Origin: Alistipes timonensis JC136
GTDB taxonomy: Bacteria; Bacteroidota; Bacteroidia; Bacteroidales; Rikenellaceae
Assembly: GCF_900107675.1 (NCBI RefSeq)
Contig: NZ_FNRI01000006.1
Coordinates: 62,001-126,000 of the forward strand
Reading direction: 5' to 3'
DNA length: 64,000 nt
The notes beneath the pieces were generated by a model, which was given only the letters and a program-made list of their open reading frames with translations, was not told where the DNA came from and did no database searches. Shown here one piece after another: positions 52,655-60,339 of this stretch. Positions within the stretch are counted from its first letter, which is position 1, and every line of letters begins with the position of its first letter. The position numbers and the translations under genes were made by a program.

Positions 52655-53422
52655 ATGAAAACAGTGGCGGAACTCAGGGAAATAGCGCAGTTCATCGCCG
52701 AGTATGCCACCCGGCTGATGGGCTCGGGCGTCCACACATCCCGTGTGGTGCGCAACTCCAAGCGGCTGGGCGATGCGCTCGGGGTGCGGGTGATCGTGTC
52801 GGCGTTCCAGAAGGTCGTGACCTTTTCGGTCTGCGACGACGAGAGCGGCGAGGTATACAGCGAAGTGGCCGACATTCCGCCCCTGCCGATCAGCTTCAAA
52901 CTGAACGCCGAGCTGAGCGCCCTGAGCTGGGAGGCCTACGACCGCCGGATGCCGCTCCCGGAAATCCGGACCCGCTATGCGGAGATTATCGCCCGGCCAC
53001 GTCTCGGCCCCATTTTCACGCTCATCCTCGTCGGCTTTGCCAACGCCTCGTTCTGCCGGCTGTTCGGCGGCGACTGGCTCGCCGTGAGCATCGTCTTCAC
53101 GGCGACGCTGCTGGGATTTTTCCTCCGCCAGCGCATGCAGGCCAGGGGACTCAACCACTATGTGATCTTCATCGCCTCGTCGTTCGCAGCCTCGATGTGC
53201 GCTTCGGTGGCGCTGATGTTCGACACCACCTCCGAAGTGGCGCTCGCCACGAGCGTCCTTTTCCTCATTCCCGGTGTGCCGCTCATCAACGGTGTGATCG
53301 ACATCGTCGAGGGGCACGTGCTGAACGGCATTGCCCGCCTCACTTCGGCCCTGATGCTGATTATCTGCATCGCCATCGGACTGTCGTGTACGCTGATGAT
53401 CGTTAAAAACGGATTGCTATGA
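52655..53422 (+). CDS. Threonine/serine exporter family, ThrE N-terminal half
   Basis: 255 residues. A cytoplasmic domain (about 1-115, with ATRLMGSGVHTSRVVRNSKR) precedes five membrane helices. FLIPGVPLINGVIDIVEGHVL is the signature of the ThrE/DUF1212 family. In this split form the present protein carries the first helices and the next gene the rest. The pair probably exports threonine or serine, though substrates vary. The start at 52655 lies 21 bases after the promoter box. Confidence 0.85.
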   Translation: MKTVAELREIAQFIAEYATRLMGSGVHTSRVVRNSKRLGDALGVRVIVSAFQKVVTFSVCDDESGEVYSEVADIPPLPISFKLNAELSALSWEAYDRRMPLPEIRTRYAEIIARPRLGPIFTLILVGFANASFCRLFGGDWLAVSIVFTATLLGFFLRQRMQARGLNHYVIFIASSFAASMCASVALMFDTTSEVALATSVLFLIPGVPLINGVIDIVEGHVLNGIARLTSALMLIICIAIGLSCTLMIVKNGLL

Positions 53423-53919
53423 TGCTGCCTGAAATTCTCTCCGACGGATTTTTCGCGGCCGTTGCGGCCATCGGTTTCGGGGCCATCTCCGATCCTCCGA
53501 TGCGGGCGTTCCCGGTCATCGCCCTGCTGGCCGCCGTGGGCCACGCCCTGCGCTTCGTGCTGATGCAGGGCGGGATGGATATTGCCTCGGCATCGCTCTG
53601 CGCCTCGGTCGTGATCGGCGTGGGCAGCCTTCTGCTGGGCGGCCGCATCCGTTGTCCGATGACCGTGCTGTTCATTCCGGCGCTGCTCCCGATGATCCCG
53701 GGCATGTATGCCTATAAGACGGTTTTTGCGATGATTATGTTCATGCAGCACTTGGGCGATGCGGCGGCCAGCGGCTTGTATTTGCAGGAAATTCTGCGCA
53801 ACGGCTTCGTGACTTTCTGTGTGATCTTCATGCTGGCGGCAGGCGCCGCGGCTCCGATCTTCCTGTTTAACAAGCGCGCCCATTCGTTGACGCGCAACAA
53901 AAAACACATCTTCGAATAA
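53419..53919 (+). CDS. Threonine/serine exporter family, ThrE C-terminal half
   Basis: 166 residues with four or five membrane helices. CPMTVLFIPALLPMIPGMYAY contains the PxxPG motif that mirrors the motif in the partner gene. It overlaps that gene by 4 bases (ATGA), so the two subunits are made together. Family members are often fused into one chain; here they are split, a common arrangement. Confidence 0.85.
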   Translation: MMLPEILSDGFFAAVAAIGFGAISDPPMRAFPVIALLAAVGHALRFVLMQGGMDIASASLCASVVIGVGSLLLGGRIRCPMTVLFIPALLPMIPGMYAYKTVFAMIMFMQHLGDAAASGLYLQEILRNGFVTFCVIFMLAAGAAAPIFLFNKRAHSLTRNKKHIFE

Positions 53920-53976
53920 TGGATATTCTCCGGCGGACTCAATTCCCACGGTGGCGTCAGGCCTGACCTGCGGGTG

Positions 53977-54087
53977 ATGAATTTCCTGTTGGCGGCGATG
54001 TGTGCCGTTTTCGGGGCTTTCTTTTCCGTCATCCTCTGGCGGCAGTTTGCCGGAAGCCGCTACGGTTGCAAAAAAAATCCCTCCTGA
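53977..54087 (+). CDS. Small single-helix membrane protein (doubtful)
   Basis: 36 codons reading MNFLLAAMCAVFGAFFSVIL and then WRQFAGSRYGCKKNPS, one hydrophobic helix with a positive tail. The frame is open back to the stop of the ThrE gene, and a GTG one codon upstream is possible. It ends inside the terminator stem, as short real genes sometimes do. No family is recognised. It could equally be non-coding sequence or a decayed gene end. Confidence 0.3.
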   Translation: MNFLLAAMCAVFGAFFSVILWRQFAGSRYGCKKNPS

Positions 54088-54107
54088 ATCGTTCGGGAGG
54101 GATTTTT
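54073..54107. terminator. Terminator between the ThrE operon and rny
   Basis: AAAAATCCCTCC pairs with GGAGGGATTTTT around a loop of about 11 bases, with A/T ends in both directions. Confidence 0.85.
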
Positions 54108-54123
54108 GTCGGAATATGTCGGT

Positions 54124-55671
54124 CTACTTGGCGTAGGACACGGCGCGGGTTTCGCGGATAACGGTGATCTTCACCTGGCCCGGGTACGTCATTTCGTCCT
54201 GGATCTTCTTGGCGATATCGTGCGACAGTCCTTCCGACTCCTGGTCCGAGAGCTTGTCGGCTCCGACGATCACGCGCAGTTCGCGTCCGGCCTGAATGGC
54301 GTAGGTTTTCACCACGCCGGGGTACGACAGGGCGATGTCCTCCATCTCCTTCAGACGTTTGATGTAACTCTCGACCACCTCGCGGCGTGCTCCGGGACGT
54401 GCGCCCGAAATGGCGTCGCAGACCTGGATGATCGGAGAGATGATCGAGGTCATCTCCACCTCGTCGTGGTGGGCGCCGATGGCGTTGCAAACCTCGGGTT
54501 TCTCCTTGAACTTCTCGGCGAGCTTCATGCCGATGATTGCGTGCGGCAGTTCCGGTTCGTCGTCGGGCACCTTGCCGATGTCGTGCAACAGGCCTGCGCG
54601 GCGGGCAGTCTTGGGATTGAGGCCCAGCTCGGCGGCCATGATACCTGCGAGATTGGCCGTTTCACGGGCGTGCTGCAACAGGTTTTGGCCGTAGGACGAA
54701 CGGTATTTCATCTTGCCGATCATGCGGATCAGCTCGGGGTGCAGACCGTGGATGCCCAGGTCGATCGTGGTGCGTTTGCCCACCTCGACGATCTCCTCCT
54801 CGATCTGTTTCTGGACTTTGGCCACCACCTCCTCGATGCGGGCGGGGTGGATGCGGCCGTCGGTGACCAACTGATGCAGGGCCAGACGCGCGATCTCGCG
54901 GCGCACGGGGTCGAAGCCCGAAAGGATGATCGCCTCGGGGGTGTCGTCGACGATGATCTCGATGCCCGTTGCGGCCTCCAAGGCGCGGATGTTACGGCCT
55001 TCGCGGCCGATGATGCGGCCCTTGACTTCGTCGCTCTCGATGTTGAAGACCGTCACGGCGTTCTCGATGGCCGTCTCGGTCGCTACACGCTGGATCGACG
55101 CGACGATGATGCGCTTGGCCTCTTTCGTGGCAGTCAGCTTGGCCTCCTCGACGGTCTCGTTGATGTAGGCGGCGGCTTCGGTCTTGGCCTCGGCCTTCAT
55201 GTTCTCGATCAGGATGTTCTTGGCGTCTTCCGAACTCATGCCCGAAATCTGCTCCAGGCGGGCGTTCTGTTCGCGCTGCATCTGGTCGACCTCCTCTTTC
55301 TTGTGTTCGAGGATTTGCAGCTGGTTCTGCATCTGCTCCTTCAGCCGGTCGTTGTCGCGGAGCTTGTTCTCCAGTTCGCGCTGCTGATTCTGCAGGTTTT
55401 GCTCGATCTGCTTGGCGCGCTGTTCGCTCTGGGCGATCTTCTGGTTGCGTTCGTTGACCTGACGGTCGTATTCGCTCTTGAGCTGTATGAACTTCTCTTT
55501 CGCCTGGAGGATACGCTCCTTCTTGATCATCTCTCCTTCGGCCTCGGCCTCCTTCACGGCGGCTTCGCGGCGCTTGCGGATCGACGTTTTGACCACGAGG
55601 TTGGTGACAACCGCGTAGACCGCAACGGCGACCACTGCAGAGATGCAGGCAGTCAAAATGATGGTATACAT
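54124..55671 (-). CDS. rny: Ribonuclease Y
   Basis: 515 residues. An N-terminal membrane helix (about 5-25) is followed by a long coiled coil (about 30-185, rich in Lys, Glu and Gln) and a KH domain (VKGRIIGREGRNIRALE near 217). The HD domain has LLHDIGKVPDDEPELPHA near 360 and IGAHHDE. RNase Y is a membrane-bound endonuclease that starts mRNA decay. It lies downstream of zapA and the probable 6S RNA gene. Confidence 0.96.
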   Translation of the reverse strand: MYTIILTACISAVVAVAVYAVVTNLVVKTSIRKRREAAVKEAEAEGEMIKKERILQAKEKFIQLKSEYDRQVNERNQKIAQSEQRAKQIEQNLQNQQRELENKLRDNDRLKEQMQNQLQILEHKKEEVDQMQREQNARLEQISGMSSEDAKNILIENMKAEAKTEAAAYINETVEEAKLTATKEAKRIIVASIQRVATETAIENAVTVFNIESDEVKGRIIGREGRNIRALEAATGIEIIVDDTPEAIILSGFDPVRREIARLALHQLVTDGRIHPARIEEVVAKVQKQIEEEIVEVGKRTTIDLGIHGLHPELIRMIGKMKYRSSYGQNLLQHARETANLAGIMAAELGLNPKTARRAGLLHDIGKVPDDEPELPHAIIGMKLAEKFKEKPEVCNAIGAHHDEVEMTSIISPIIQVCDAISGARPGARREVVESYIKRLKEMEDIALSYPGVVKTYAIQAGRELRVIVGADKLSDQESEGLSHDIAKKIQDEMTYPGQVKITVIRETRAVSYAK

Positions 55672-55722
55672 TGACTCTTACGTGTTTTTAGTTGTTATTA
55701 TTAGGGTTTCTTGTATAGTCAT

Positions 55723-55926
55723 AAAAAAAACCGCATAGGATTCCTTAGTCTCGTTTGACGAATCTGCCGATCAGTCATGTGTGGGGGCTCCGACAATCGC
55801 AATCTTCCAACGGTACGCCGTAACGTACTCCCCCGAAGGGTGGTAAGGCCTGATTTTGAAGCGTCTTGAGTTGCCCCAATGTAATAAATGTTCAGTTTCG
55901 CAAAGCTTTAAGGAATCTATGCGGGT
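55723..55926 (-). ncRNA. ssrS: Probable 6S RNA
   Basis: About 204 bases between zapA and rny form a rod. CCGCATAGATTCCTTA near the 5' end (55909-55924) pairs with TAAGGAATCCTATGCGG at the 3' end (55731-55747). A second stem pairs TTGGGGC (55873-55879) with GCCCCCA (55782-55788) further in, leaving a large open region between the two. The tip is a hairpin around GTACG. The 3' stem is followed by eight T on the minus strand. Size, shape, poly-U end and position next to zapA all fit 6S RNA, which binds RNA polymerase. The exact 5' end is not certain, and 55927-56011 shows nothing further. Confidence 0.72.
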
Positions 55927-56011
55927 AGATTCTTGTATGTAAAAGAACGTTTTTTGTCGGATGCATATTGTCCGCGGGCGGCTCTCGCCTCTGTGCGCTG
56001 CGCCCCGGGCG

Positions 56012-56311
56012 TTACTTCTTCGGGTCGTTGAGATATGCATCTATTTCCGTGCCGATTTTTTCCAGCTGCCGGAGATCTTCGTTGTCCACCTCACGGCTCT
56101 GGCGCATTCCGACGTTCGCAATGGCGAATTTCAGTGCGGCCATCGACAGGTAATCCTGGTCGTTCCAGTTTTTGATATTCTGTTGTTTTATCTGTGCGAG
56201 GTAATTGTTCACCTCCCGTTCGGCCAGCCGGTACACCTCCTCTTTTTCGCTCTCGATATTGAGTGAATAGCTTTTCCCCGCTATTTTGAGGGTTATCGAC
56301 TGTTTTGCCAT
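56012..56311 (-). CDS. zapA: Cell division protein ZapA
   Basis: 99 residues, the usual length. ITLKIAGKSYSLNIESEKEE forms the N-terminal beta domain. EVYRLAEREVNNYL and a C-terminal coiled coil (about 50-95) form the tetramer stalk. ZapA bundles FtsZ filaments at the division site. It is preceded by a short coiled-coil gene 49 bases upstream and followed by the probable 6S RNA gene. Confidence 0.9.
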   Translation of the reverse strand: MAKQSITLKIAGKSYSLNIESEKEEVYRLAEREVNNYLAQIKQQNIKNWNDQDYLSMAALKFAIANVGMRQSREVDNEDLRQLEKIGTEIDAYLNDPKK

Positions 56312-56360
56312 TTTTCGTTTCGTTTATTCTCCTGTCCTGTTCGTCCTGCCTCGGGGCGTC

Positions 56361-56672
56361 CTATTCTGCCTTCGGAACAGCCAACGGCTGCCCCAGCAAC
56401 GCGATGCACTTGTCCACCTCCCGCATAAGACGGTTGACGCGAGCCCGCGCTTTTTCCCGGTTCCGGCTCTCTCCCGCAAGGCCCTCGGTCAGCTGCATGC
56501 GCGCCAATTCGGCGTCCAGCTCCCGGACACGCTCTTCCAGCGTGCGTTTTTCCGAGCGGAGCGTGTCCCGCTGTGCCGTCAGCTCCGAGCAGAGTTCCGA
56601 CAGCCGTTTGTGGTCGTCGATAAGCTGCTTTACGCGGGCTTCGAGATTTGTTATCACGCTTTTGTCGGCCAT
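56361..56672 (-). CDS. Small coiled-coil protein upstream of zapA
   Basis: 103 residues, predicted almost entirely as a coiled coil (about 8-65 and 72-95; heptads in VKQLIDDHKRLSELCSELTA). No signal or membrane helix. It resembles small ZapB-like or conserved hypothetical proteins that sit next to zapA in Bacteroidetes, so a role in division is reasonable but unproven. A much longer open frame covers the same stop, but its upstream part is antisense to rimO sequence in another frame. The start at 56672 follows a TACCTTTG box by 31 bases. Confidence 0.75.
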   Translation of the reverse strand: MADKSVITNLEARVKQLIDDHKRLSELCSELTAQRDTLRSEKRTLEERVRELDAELARMQLTEGLAGESRNREKARARVNRLMREVDKCIALLGQPLAVPKAE

Positions 56673-56702
56673 GGTCTTGGGTAAAGGTCCCGGTTTATTT
56701 TT

Positions 56703-56801
56703 CAAAGGTAGGAAAAAAACCGGACGATTCCAAAACGGAATTGCGTGCGGTCCGGCAAAACTTTCCGACCTGCTGAAAGTGTCGTTACGACACCAAAGAT
56801 A
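56703..56801 (-). repeat. 99-base repeat bounded by TAnnTTTG boxes, upstream of the zapA operon
   Basis: Read on the minus strand the unit runs from TATCTTTG (56801-56794) to TACCTTTG (56710-56703). It shares GGTGTCG, TAACG, CACTTT, CGGAAAGTT and TGCCGGACCGC with the unit at 59208-59308. The gene-proximal box lies 30 bases before the coiled-coil gene. Confidence 0.78.
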
Positions 56802-56827
56802 CGAAAAAGAACGATAATTTACAAATA

Positions 56828-58126
56828 TTATTTTTCGCGGACTTTTCCGTATAGATCGTAATCCGCAGCCGAGGTGACGGTCACCTCGTAGAAATGTCCG
56901 CGCAGAAGCCGCTTCCCGCCGACGGGTATCAGAATCTCTTGGTCCACCTCCGGAGAGTCGTACTGCGTGCGTCCTACATAGAAGTCGCCCTGACGCGAGT
57001 CGATGATGACCCGTTCGGTGCTCCCCACGCGGCGGCGGTTGTTTTCGAGCGAAATCTCGTTCTGCAGAGCCATGATGCGCTCCACACGCTCCTGCTTCAC
57101 GGTCTCCGGCACGTCGTCGCGGAGCTTTTCGGCCGAATAAGTCCCCTCCTCCTCGGAGTAGGCGAAGACCCCGAGCCGTTCGAAACGTACCTCCCGCACG
57201 AACTCCAGAAGTTCCTCGAAATCGGCCTCCGTTTCGCCCGGATAGCCTACGAGCAGCGTCGTGCGCAGCGCGAGGTCCGGAATGGCCGTGCGCAGGCGGC
57301 GGATCAGCTCCATCGCCTCGGCCTTGGTGTGGCGGCGGTGCATGGCCGCAAGCTGGGCGTCGGAGATGTGTTGGAAAGGAATGTCGAGGTATTTGCAGAT
57401 TTTCGGCTCTGCGGCCATCACCTCGATCACCTCCTCGGGGAACCCCGTGGGGTAGGCGTAGTGGAGCCGGAGCCATTCGATGCCGTCGATGCGGCACAGG
57501 CGGCGCAACAGCTCGGCCAGCATCCGCCGGCCGTAGAGGTCGATGCCGTAATAGGTCGTGTCCTGCGCGATGACCATCACTTCCCGGACGCCCTGCGCGG
57601 CGAGTTTGCGGGCCTCCTCCTCCAGCACCTCCATCGGAACGGAGACGTGTGCGCCGCGGATGAGCGGAATGGCGCAGTAGCCGCATTTCCAGTTGCAGCC
57701 CTCCGAGATTTTCAGGTAGGCGTAGTGCCTGGGGGTGGTCAGCCGGCGTTCGGTGGCCAGCGCGGGGTCCTCCGAAGCCCCCAGTGCGCGGACGATGCCG
57801 TCCCACGTGCGGGCGCCGAAATATTCGTCCACCTCGGGGATTTCGGCCCGCAGTTCGTCGGCGTAGCGCTCCGAAAGGCACCCCACGACGAACAGCCGCT
57901 CGATTTTCCCGGCCTGCTTGGCCGCCGCCGCGCGCAGGATCATGTCCACCGACTCCTGTTTGGCGTCGCCGATGAATCCGCAGGTGTTGATTACCACCAC
58001 CTTGGCGTCGGTGCGGTCGCTGTCGAAGACGACTTCGTACCCGGCGGCCGCGAGCCGCGCCATCAGGTGCTCCGAATCGACGGTGTTCTTCGAACAGCCG
58101 AGCGTGATGACGTTAATTTTTTTCAT
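56828..58126 (-). CDS. rimO: Ribosomal protein S12 methylthiotransferase RimO
   Basis: 432 residues. The UPF0004 domain has C11, C49 and C83 for the auxiliary iron-sulphur cluster. The radical SAM motif CNWKCGYC has C144, C148 and C151. A TRAM domain fills the last 65 residues. RimO methylthiolates an Asp of ribosomal protein S12. It overlaps ftsY by 14 bases. Confidence 0.95.
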   Translation of the reverse strand: MKKINVITLGCSKNTVDSEHLMARLAAAGYEVVFDSDRTDAKVVVINTCGFIGDAKQESVDMILRAAAAKQAGKIERLFVVGCLSERYADELRAEIPEVDEYFGARTWDGIVRALGASEDPALATERRLTTPRHYAYLKISEGCNWKCGYCAIPLIRGAHVSVPMEVLEEEARKLAAQGVREVMVIAQDTTYYGIDLYGRRMLAELLRRLCRIDGIEWLRLHYAYPTGFPEEVIEVMAAEPKICKYLDIPFQHISDAQLAAMHRRHTKAEAMELIRRLRTAIPDLALRTTLLVGYPGETEADFEELLEFVREVRFERLGVFAYSEEEGTYSAEKLRDDVPETVKQERVERIMALQNEISLENNRRRVGSTERVIIDSRQGDFYVGRTQYDSPEVDQEILIPVGGKRLLRGHFYEVTVTSAADYDLYGKVREK

Positions 58127-59111
58127 CGCCGAACAGTGCGTTGACGAACTCCCGGCGGTCGAAGATGCGCAGTTGGTCGATGCCTTCGCCGATGCCGATG
58201 TAGCGGACCGGAATGTGGAACTGGTCGCTGATGCCGATTACCACGCCGCCTTTGGCCGTGCCGTCCAGCTTGGTGATGGTGAGCGACGTAACCTGCGTGG
58301 CCTGCGTGAACTGCTTCGCCTGTTCGAAGGCGTTCTGTCCCGTCGAGCCGTCCAGCACGAGCATCACTTCGTGCGGTGCTCCGGGAATGACCTTGGCCAT
58401 GACGTTGCGGATCTTCGTCAGTTCGTTCATCAGGTTGATTTTGTTGTGCAGACGCCCGGCGGTGTCGATCAGCACCACGTCGGCGCCGTTGGACTTGGCC
58501 GAGGTGAGCGTGTCGAAAGCCACCGACGCGGGGTCGGAACCCATCTGCTGACGGATCATCGTCGCCCCGGCGCGGTCGGCCCACACCTGCAACTGGTCGA
58601 TGGCCGCGGCGCGGAACGTGTCCGCTGCGCCGATCCAGACCTTGCGGCCCGCCTTGGTGAGCTGTGCGGCCAGTTTGCCGATGGTGGTGGTCTTGCCGGC
58701 GCCGTTGACGCCCACGACCATCACCACGTAGGGCTGGCCTTCGGTGGCGTCGAGTCCGAAGTGCTCCGACGAGCCGTGCGCATCTTCCATCAGGGCGGTG
58801 ATCTCCTCGCGCAGGATCGACTGCAATTCCGAGGCGTTCATGTACTTGTCCCTGGCGACGCGCTCCTCGATGCGGCGGATGATCTTCACGGTGGTCTCCA
58901 CGCCCACGTCCGACGAGATGAGCACCTCCTCGAGGTCGTCCAGCACGTCGGCGTCGACCGTCGAGCGGCCCGCCACGGCGCGCGCCAGTTTCGAGAAGAG
59001 TCCCGTTTTGGTCTTTTCCAGCCCGGCGCTGAGTTCTTCCTGCTGTTTGCGCGCCTGCTCCTCGGAGGGCGGCGTATTCTGTTTCTTTTTGAAAATATCG
59101 AAAAATGCCAT
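58113..59111 (-). CDS. ftsY: Signal recognition particle receptor FtsY
   Basis: 332 residues of SRP-type GTPase. A short acidic N-terminus is followed by the N domain (about 45-110) and the G domain with GVNGAGKTTTIGKL (P loop), GAADTFRAAA, IDTAGR and TKLDGTAKGG. FtsY docks ribosomes carrying membrane proteins at the Sec channel. The start at 59111 matches family starts. In most Bacteroidetes ftsY directly follows the rpmB-rpmG-DUF4295 genes; here 2.6 kb with two other genes intervenes. Confidence 0.95.
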   Translation of the reverse strand: MAFFDIFKKKQNTPPSEEQARKQQEELSAGLEKTKTGLFSKLARAVAGRSTVDADVLDDLEEVLISSDVGVETTVKIIRRIEERVARDKYMNASELQSILREEITALMEDAHGSSEHFGLDATEGQPYVVMVVGVNGAGKTTTIGKLAAQLTKAGRKVWIGAADTFRAAAIDQLQVWADRAGATMIRQQMGSDPASVAFDTLTSAKSNGADVVLIDTAGRLHNKINLMNELTKIRNVMAKVIPGAPHEVMLVLDGSTGQNAFEQAKQFTQATQVTSLTITKLDGTAKGGVVIGISDQFHIPVRYIGIGEGIDQLRIFDRREFVNALFGDEKN

Positions 59112-59132
59112 GTCTTTGGGATTAATCCTTTG

Positions 59133-59215
59133 CAAAGATATGAATAAGCGAGGGCAATGTCAAATTTTTATTTGAACATTGCCGAGCGGGAGTATCTAAG
59201 GAGCAGCCAAAGGTA
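59133..59215 (-). repeat. 83-base repeat bounded by TAnnTTTG boxes, upstream of ftsY
   Basis: On the minus strand it runs from TACCTTTG to TATCTTTG (box at 59140-59133, 21 bases before the ftsY start). It is collinear with the unit at 52553. Its hairpin pairs GGCAATGTTCAAAT with ATTTGACATTGCC, so the stem sequence differs from the other copy but pairing is kept. Confidence 0.82.
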
Positions 59216-59308
59216 CGAAAAAGTCGGAAAGTTTCGCTGAATCGTAAGCGGTCCGGCAGAACTTTCCGCTTATCTAAAAGTGCCGTTACGGCACCGACAC
59301 CAAAGGTA
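59208..59308 (-). repeat. 101-base repeat bounded by TACCTTTG boxes, upstream of ftsY
   Basis: On the minus strand it runs from TACCTTTG (59308-59301) to TACCTTTG (59215-59208) and abuts the 83-base unit, sharing one box with it. It matches the unit at 56703-56801. It also contains CGGAAAGTT and, further on, its complement AACTTTCCG, giving a long weak hairpin. Confidence 0.78.
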
Positions 59309-59333
59309 AATAAGAATATTCGGAAAAAAACGT

Positions 59334-59341
59334 TATATTTG
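59334..59341 (+). promoter_or_regulatory. -7 box of the DUF1566-like gene
   Basis: TATATTTG is 21 bases before the start codon on the plus strand, next to the repeat units that face the other way. Confidence 0.5.
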
Positions 59342-59362
59342 CCTAACATATATCTGTCCGAC

Positions 59363-60268
59363 ATGATGAAAAGAACCATTCTGCTGCTGTTTGCGGCGCT
59401 GTTCGGTGTTCTGACCGCCGCCGCGCAAGACCTGATCGTAAAGACCGACGCCACGAAGATCGAGGCTAAAGTGATCGAAATCACGACCGAGGCGGTGCGC
59501 TACAAGCGTTTCTCGAACCCCGACGGCCCGACCTACGTGCTGCCCGTTAAGGACATCCACTATATCCAGTACGCCAACGGCGAAAAGGAGTATTACACCA
59601 AGACCATCCCCGCGACGCCGCTGATCCCGGCCGCTCCGGCAGAACCGGCGCAATCCGCTCCGGCCGTGACGCCGGCCGCCGAACCTGCGCCGCAGACTCC
59701 GGCCGGGCGTTACGTGCTCAAACAGTACGAGATCGGCGAGCTGTATGACCAGAACGGCATCCGGGGTGTCATCTGCCAGCTTTCGGACGACGGCATGCAC
59801 GGGCTGGTGGTGTCGCTCGACGAGATCTACCTCCATTGGAGCGAGTTCCGCAAGCCCGACCTGCGTGTGGTCGGCGCCGACAGCCGGACCGACGGTGAGG
59901 AGAACATGGCGAAAGTGGCGCAGTACATCGCTGCCAACAACCTCTCGTGGGCCGATTTCCCGGCGTTCGAATGGTGCCGGAACAAGGGCGAGGGGTGGTA
60001 CCTGCCTGCCATCGACGAGATGCTGACCATCGGCCACAACTACAACGGCGGAACGCGCGTGCAGAACAACCGCCAGGCGCGCAACAAGTTCAACGATGCG
60101 CTCAAAGATGCCGGCGGCAAGCGCATGGACCGGCTGGTCTACTATTTCACCTCGACCGAAATGGACGAGAAGAACGCCTATACGACCCACATGGGGATCG
60201 AACCTCCTTATGTGATCGAGATTCCGAAATACAACAAGTTCCTCGTGCGCGCCGTGCATAAGTTCTGA
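59363..60268 (+). CDS. Secreted DUF1566-like protein
   Basis: 301 residues with a signal peptide ending AAAQ; ATG at 59366 is an alternative start. Residues about 25-75 (DLIVKTDATKIEAKVIEI, VLPVKDIHYIQYANG) are a small beta domain common at the N-terminus of Bacteroidetes secreted proteins. A Pro/Ala linker (about 80-115) leads to a C-type-lectin-like DUF1566 region (about 200-300) with GWYLPAIDEML, YYFTSTE and FLVRAVHKF. The role is unknown. It is a single gene with its own terminator, inserted on the opposite strand between ftsY and the ribosomal protein genes. Confidence 0.75.
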   Translation: MMKRTILLLFAALFGVLTAAAQDLIVKTDATKIEAKVIEITTEAVRYKRFSNPDGPTYVLPVKDIHYIQYANGEKEYYTKTIPATPLIPAAPAEPAQSAPAVTPAAEPAPQTPAGRYVLKQYEIGELYDQNGIRGVICQLSDDGMHGLVVSLDEIYLHWSEFRKPDLRVVGADSRTDGEENMAKVAQYIAANNLSWADFPAFEWCRNKGEGWYLPAIDEMLTIGHNYNGGTRVQNNRQARNKFNDALKDAGGKRMDRLVYYFTSTEMDEKNAYTTHMGIEPPYVIEIPKYNKFLVRAVHKF

Positions 60269-60285
60269 CGCCGGGCCCACGGACG

Positions 60286-60323
60286 AAAAACGCGGTGCAC
60301 TCCTTTCGGGGTGCGCCGCGTTT
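60286..60323. terminator. Terminator between the DUF1566-like and glycosyltransferase genes
   Basis: AAACGCGGTGCAC (60288-60300) pairs with GTGCGCCGCGTTT (60311-60323) with one mismatch, flanked by A on the left and T on the right. Confidence 0.85.
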
Positions 60324-60339
60324 GTTTGCGGTTGGCGCA

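Noticed and set aside
52655..53919. Split ThrE genes as a frameshifted single gene
   Set aside because: The two frames overlap by ATGA and each has its own complete motif; the split form is common in this family.
55771..56040. Open frame of 89 codons on the minus strand between zapA and rny
   Set aside because: It lies across the probable 6S RNA stems, has no recognisable protein pattern and overlaps the zapA end; the RNA explanation is better.
56361..57881. Open frame of 506 codons ending at the coiled-coil gene stop
   Set aside because: The upstream two thirds lies out of frame within rimO. Only the last 103 codons are a plausible gene, and they follow a promoter box.
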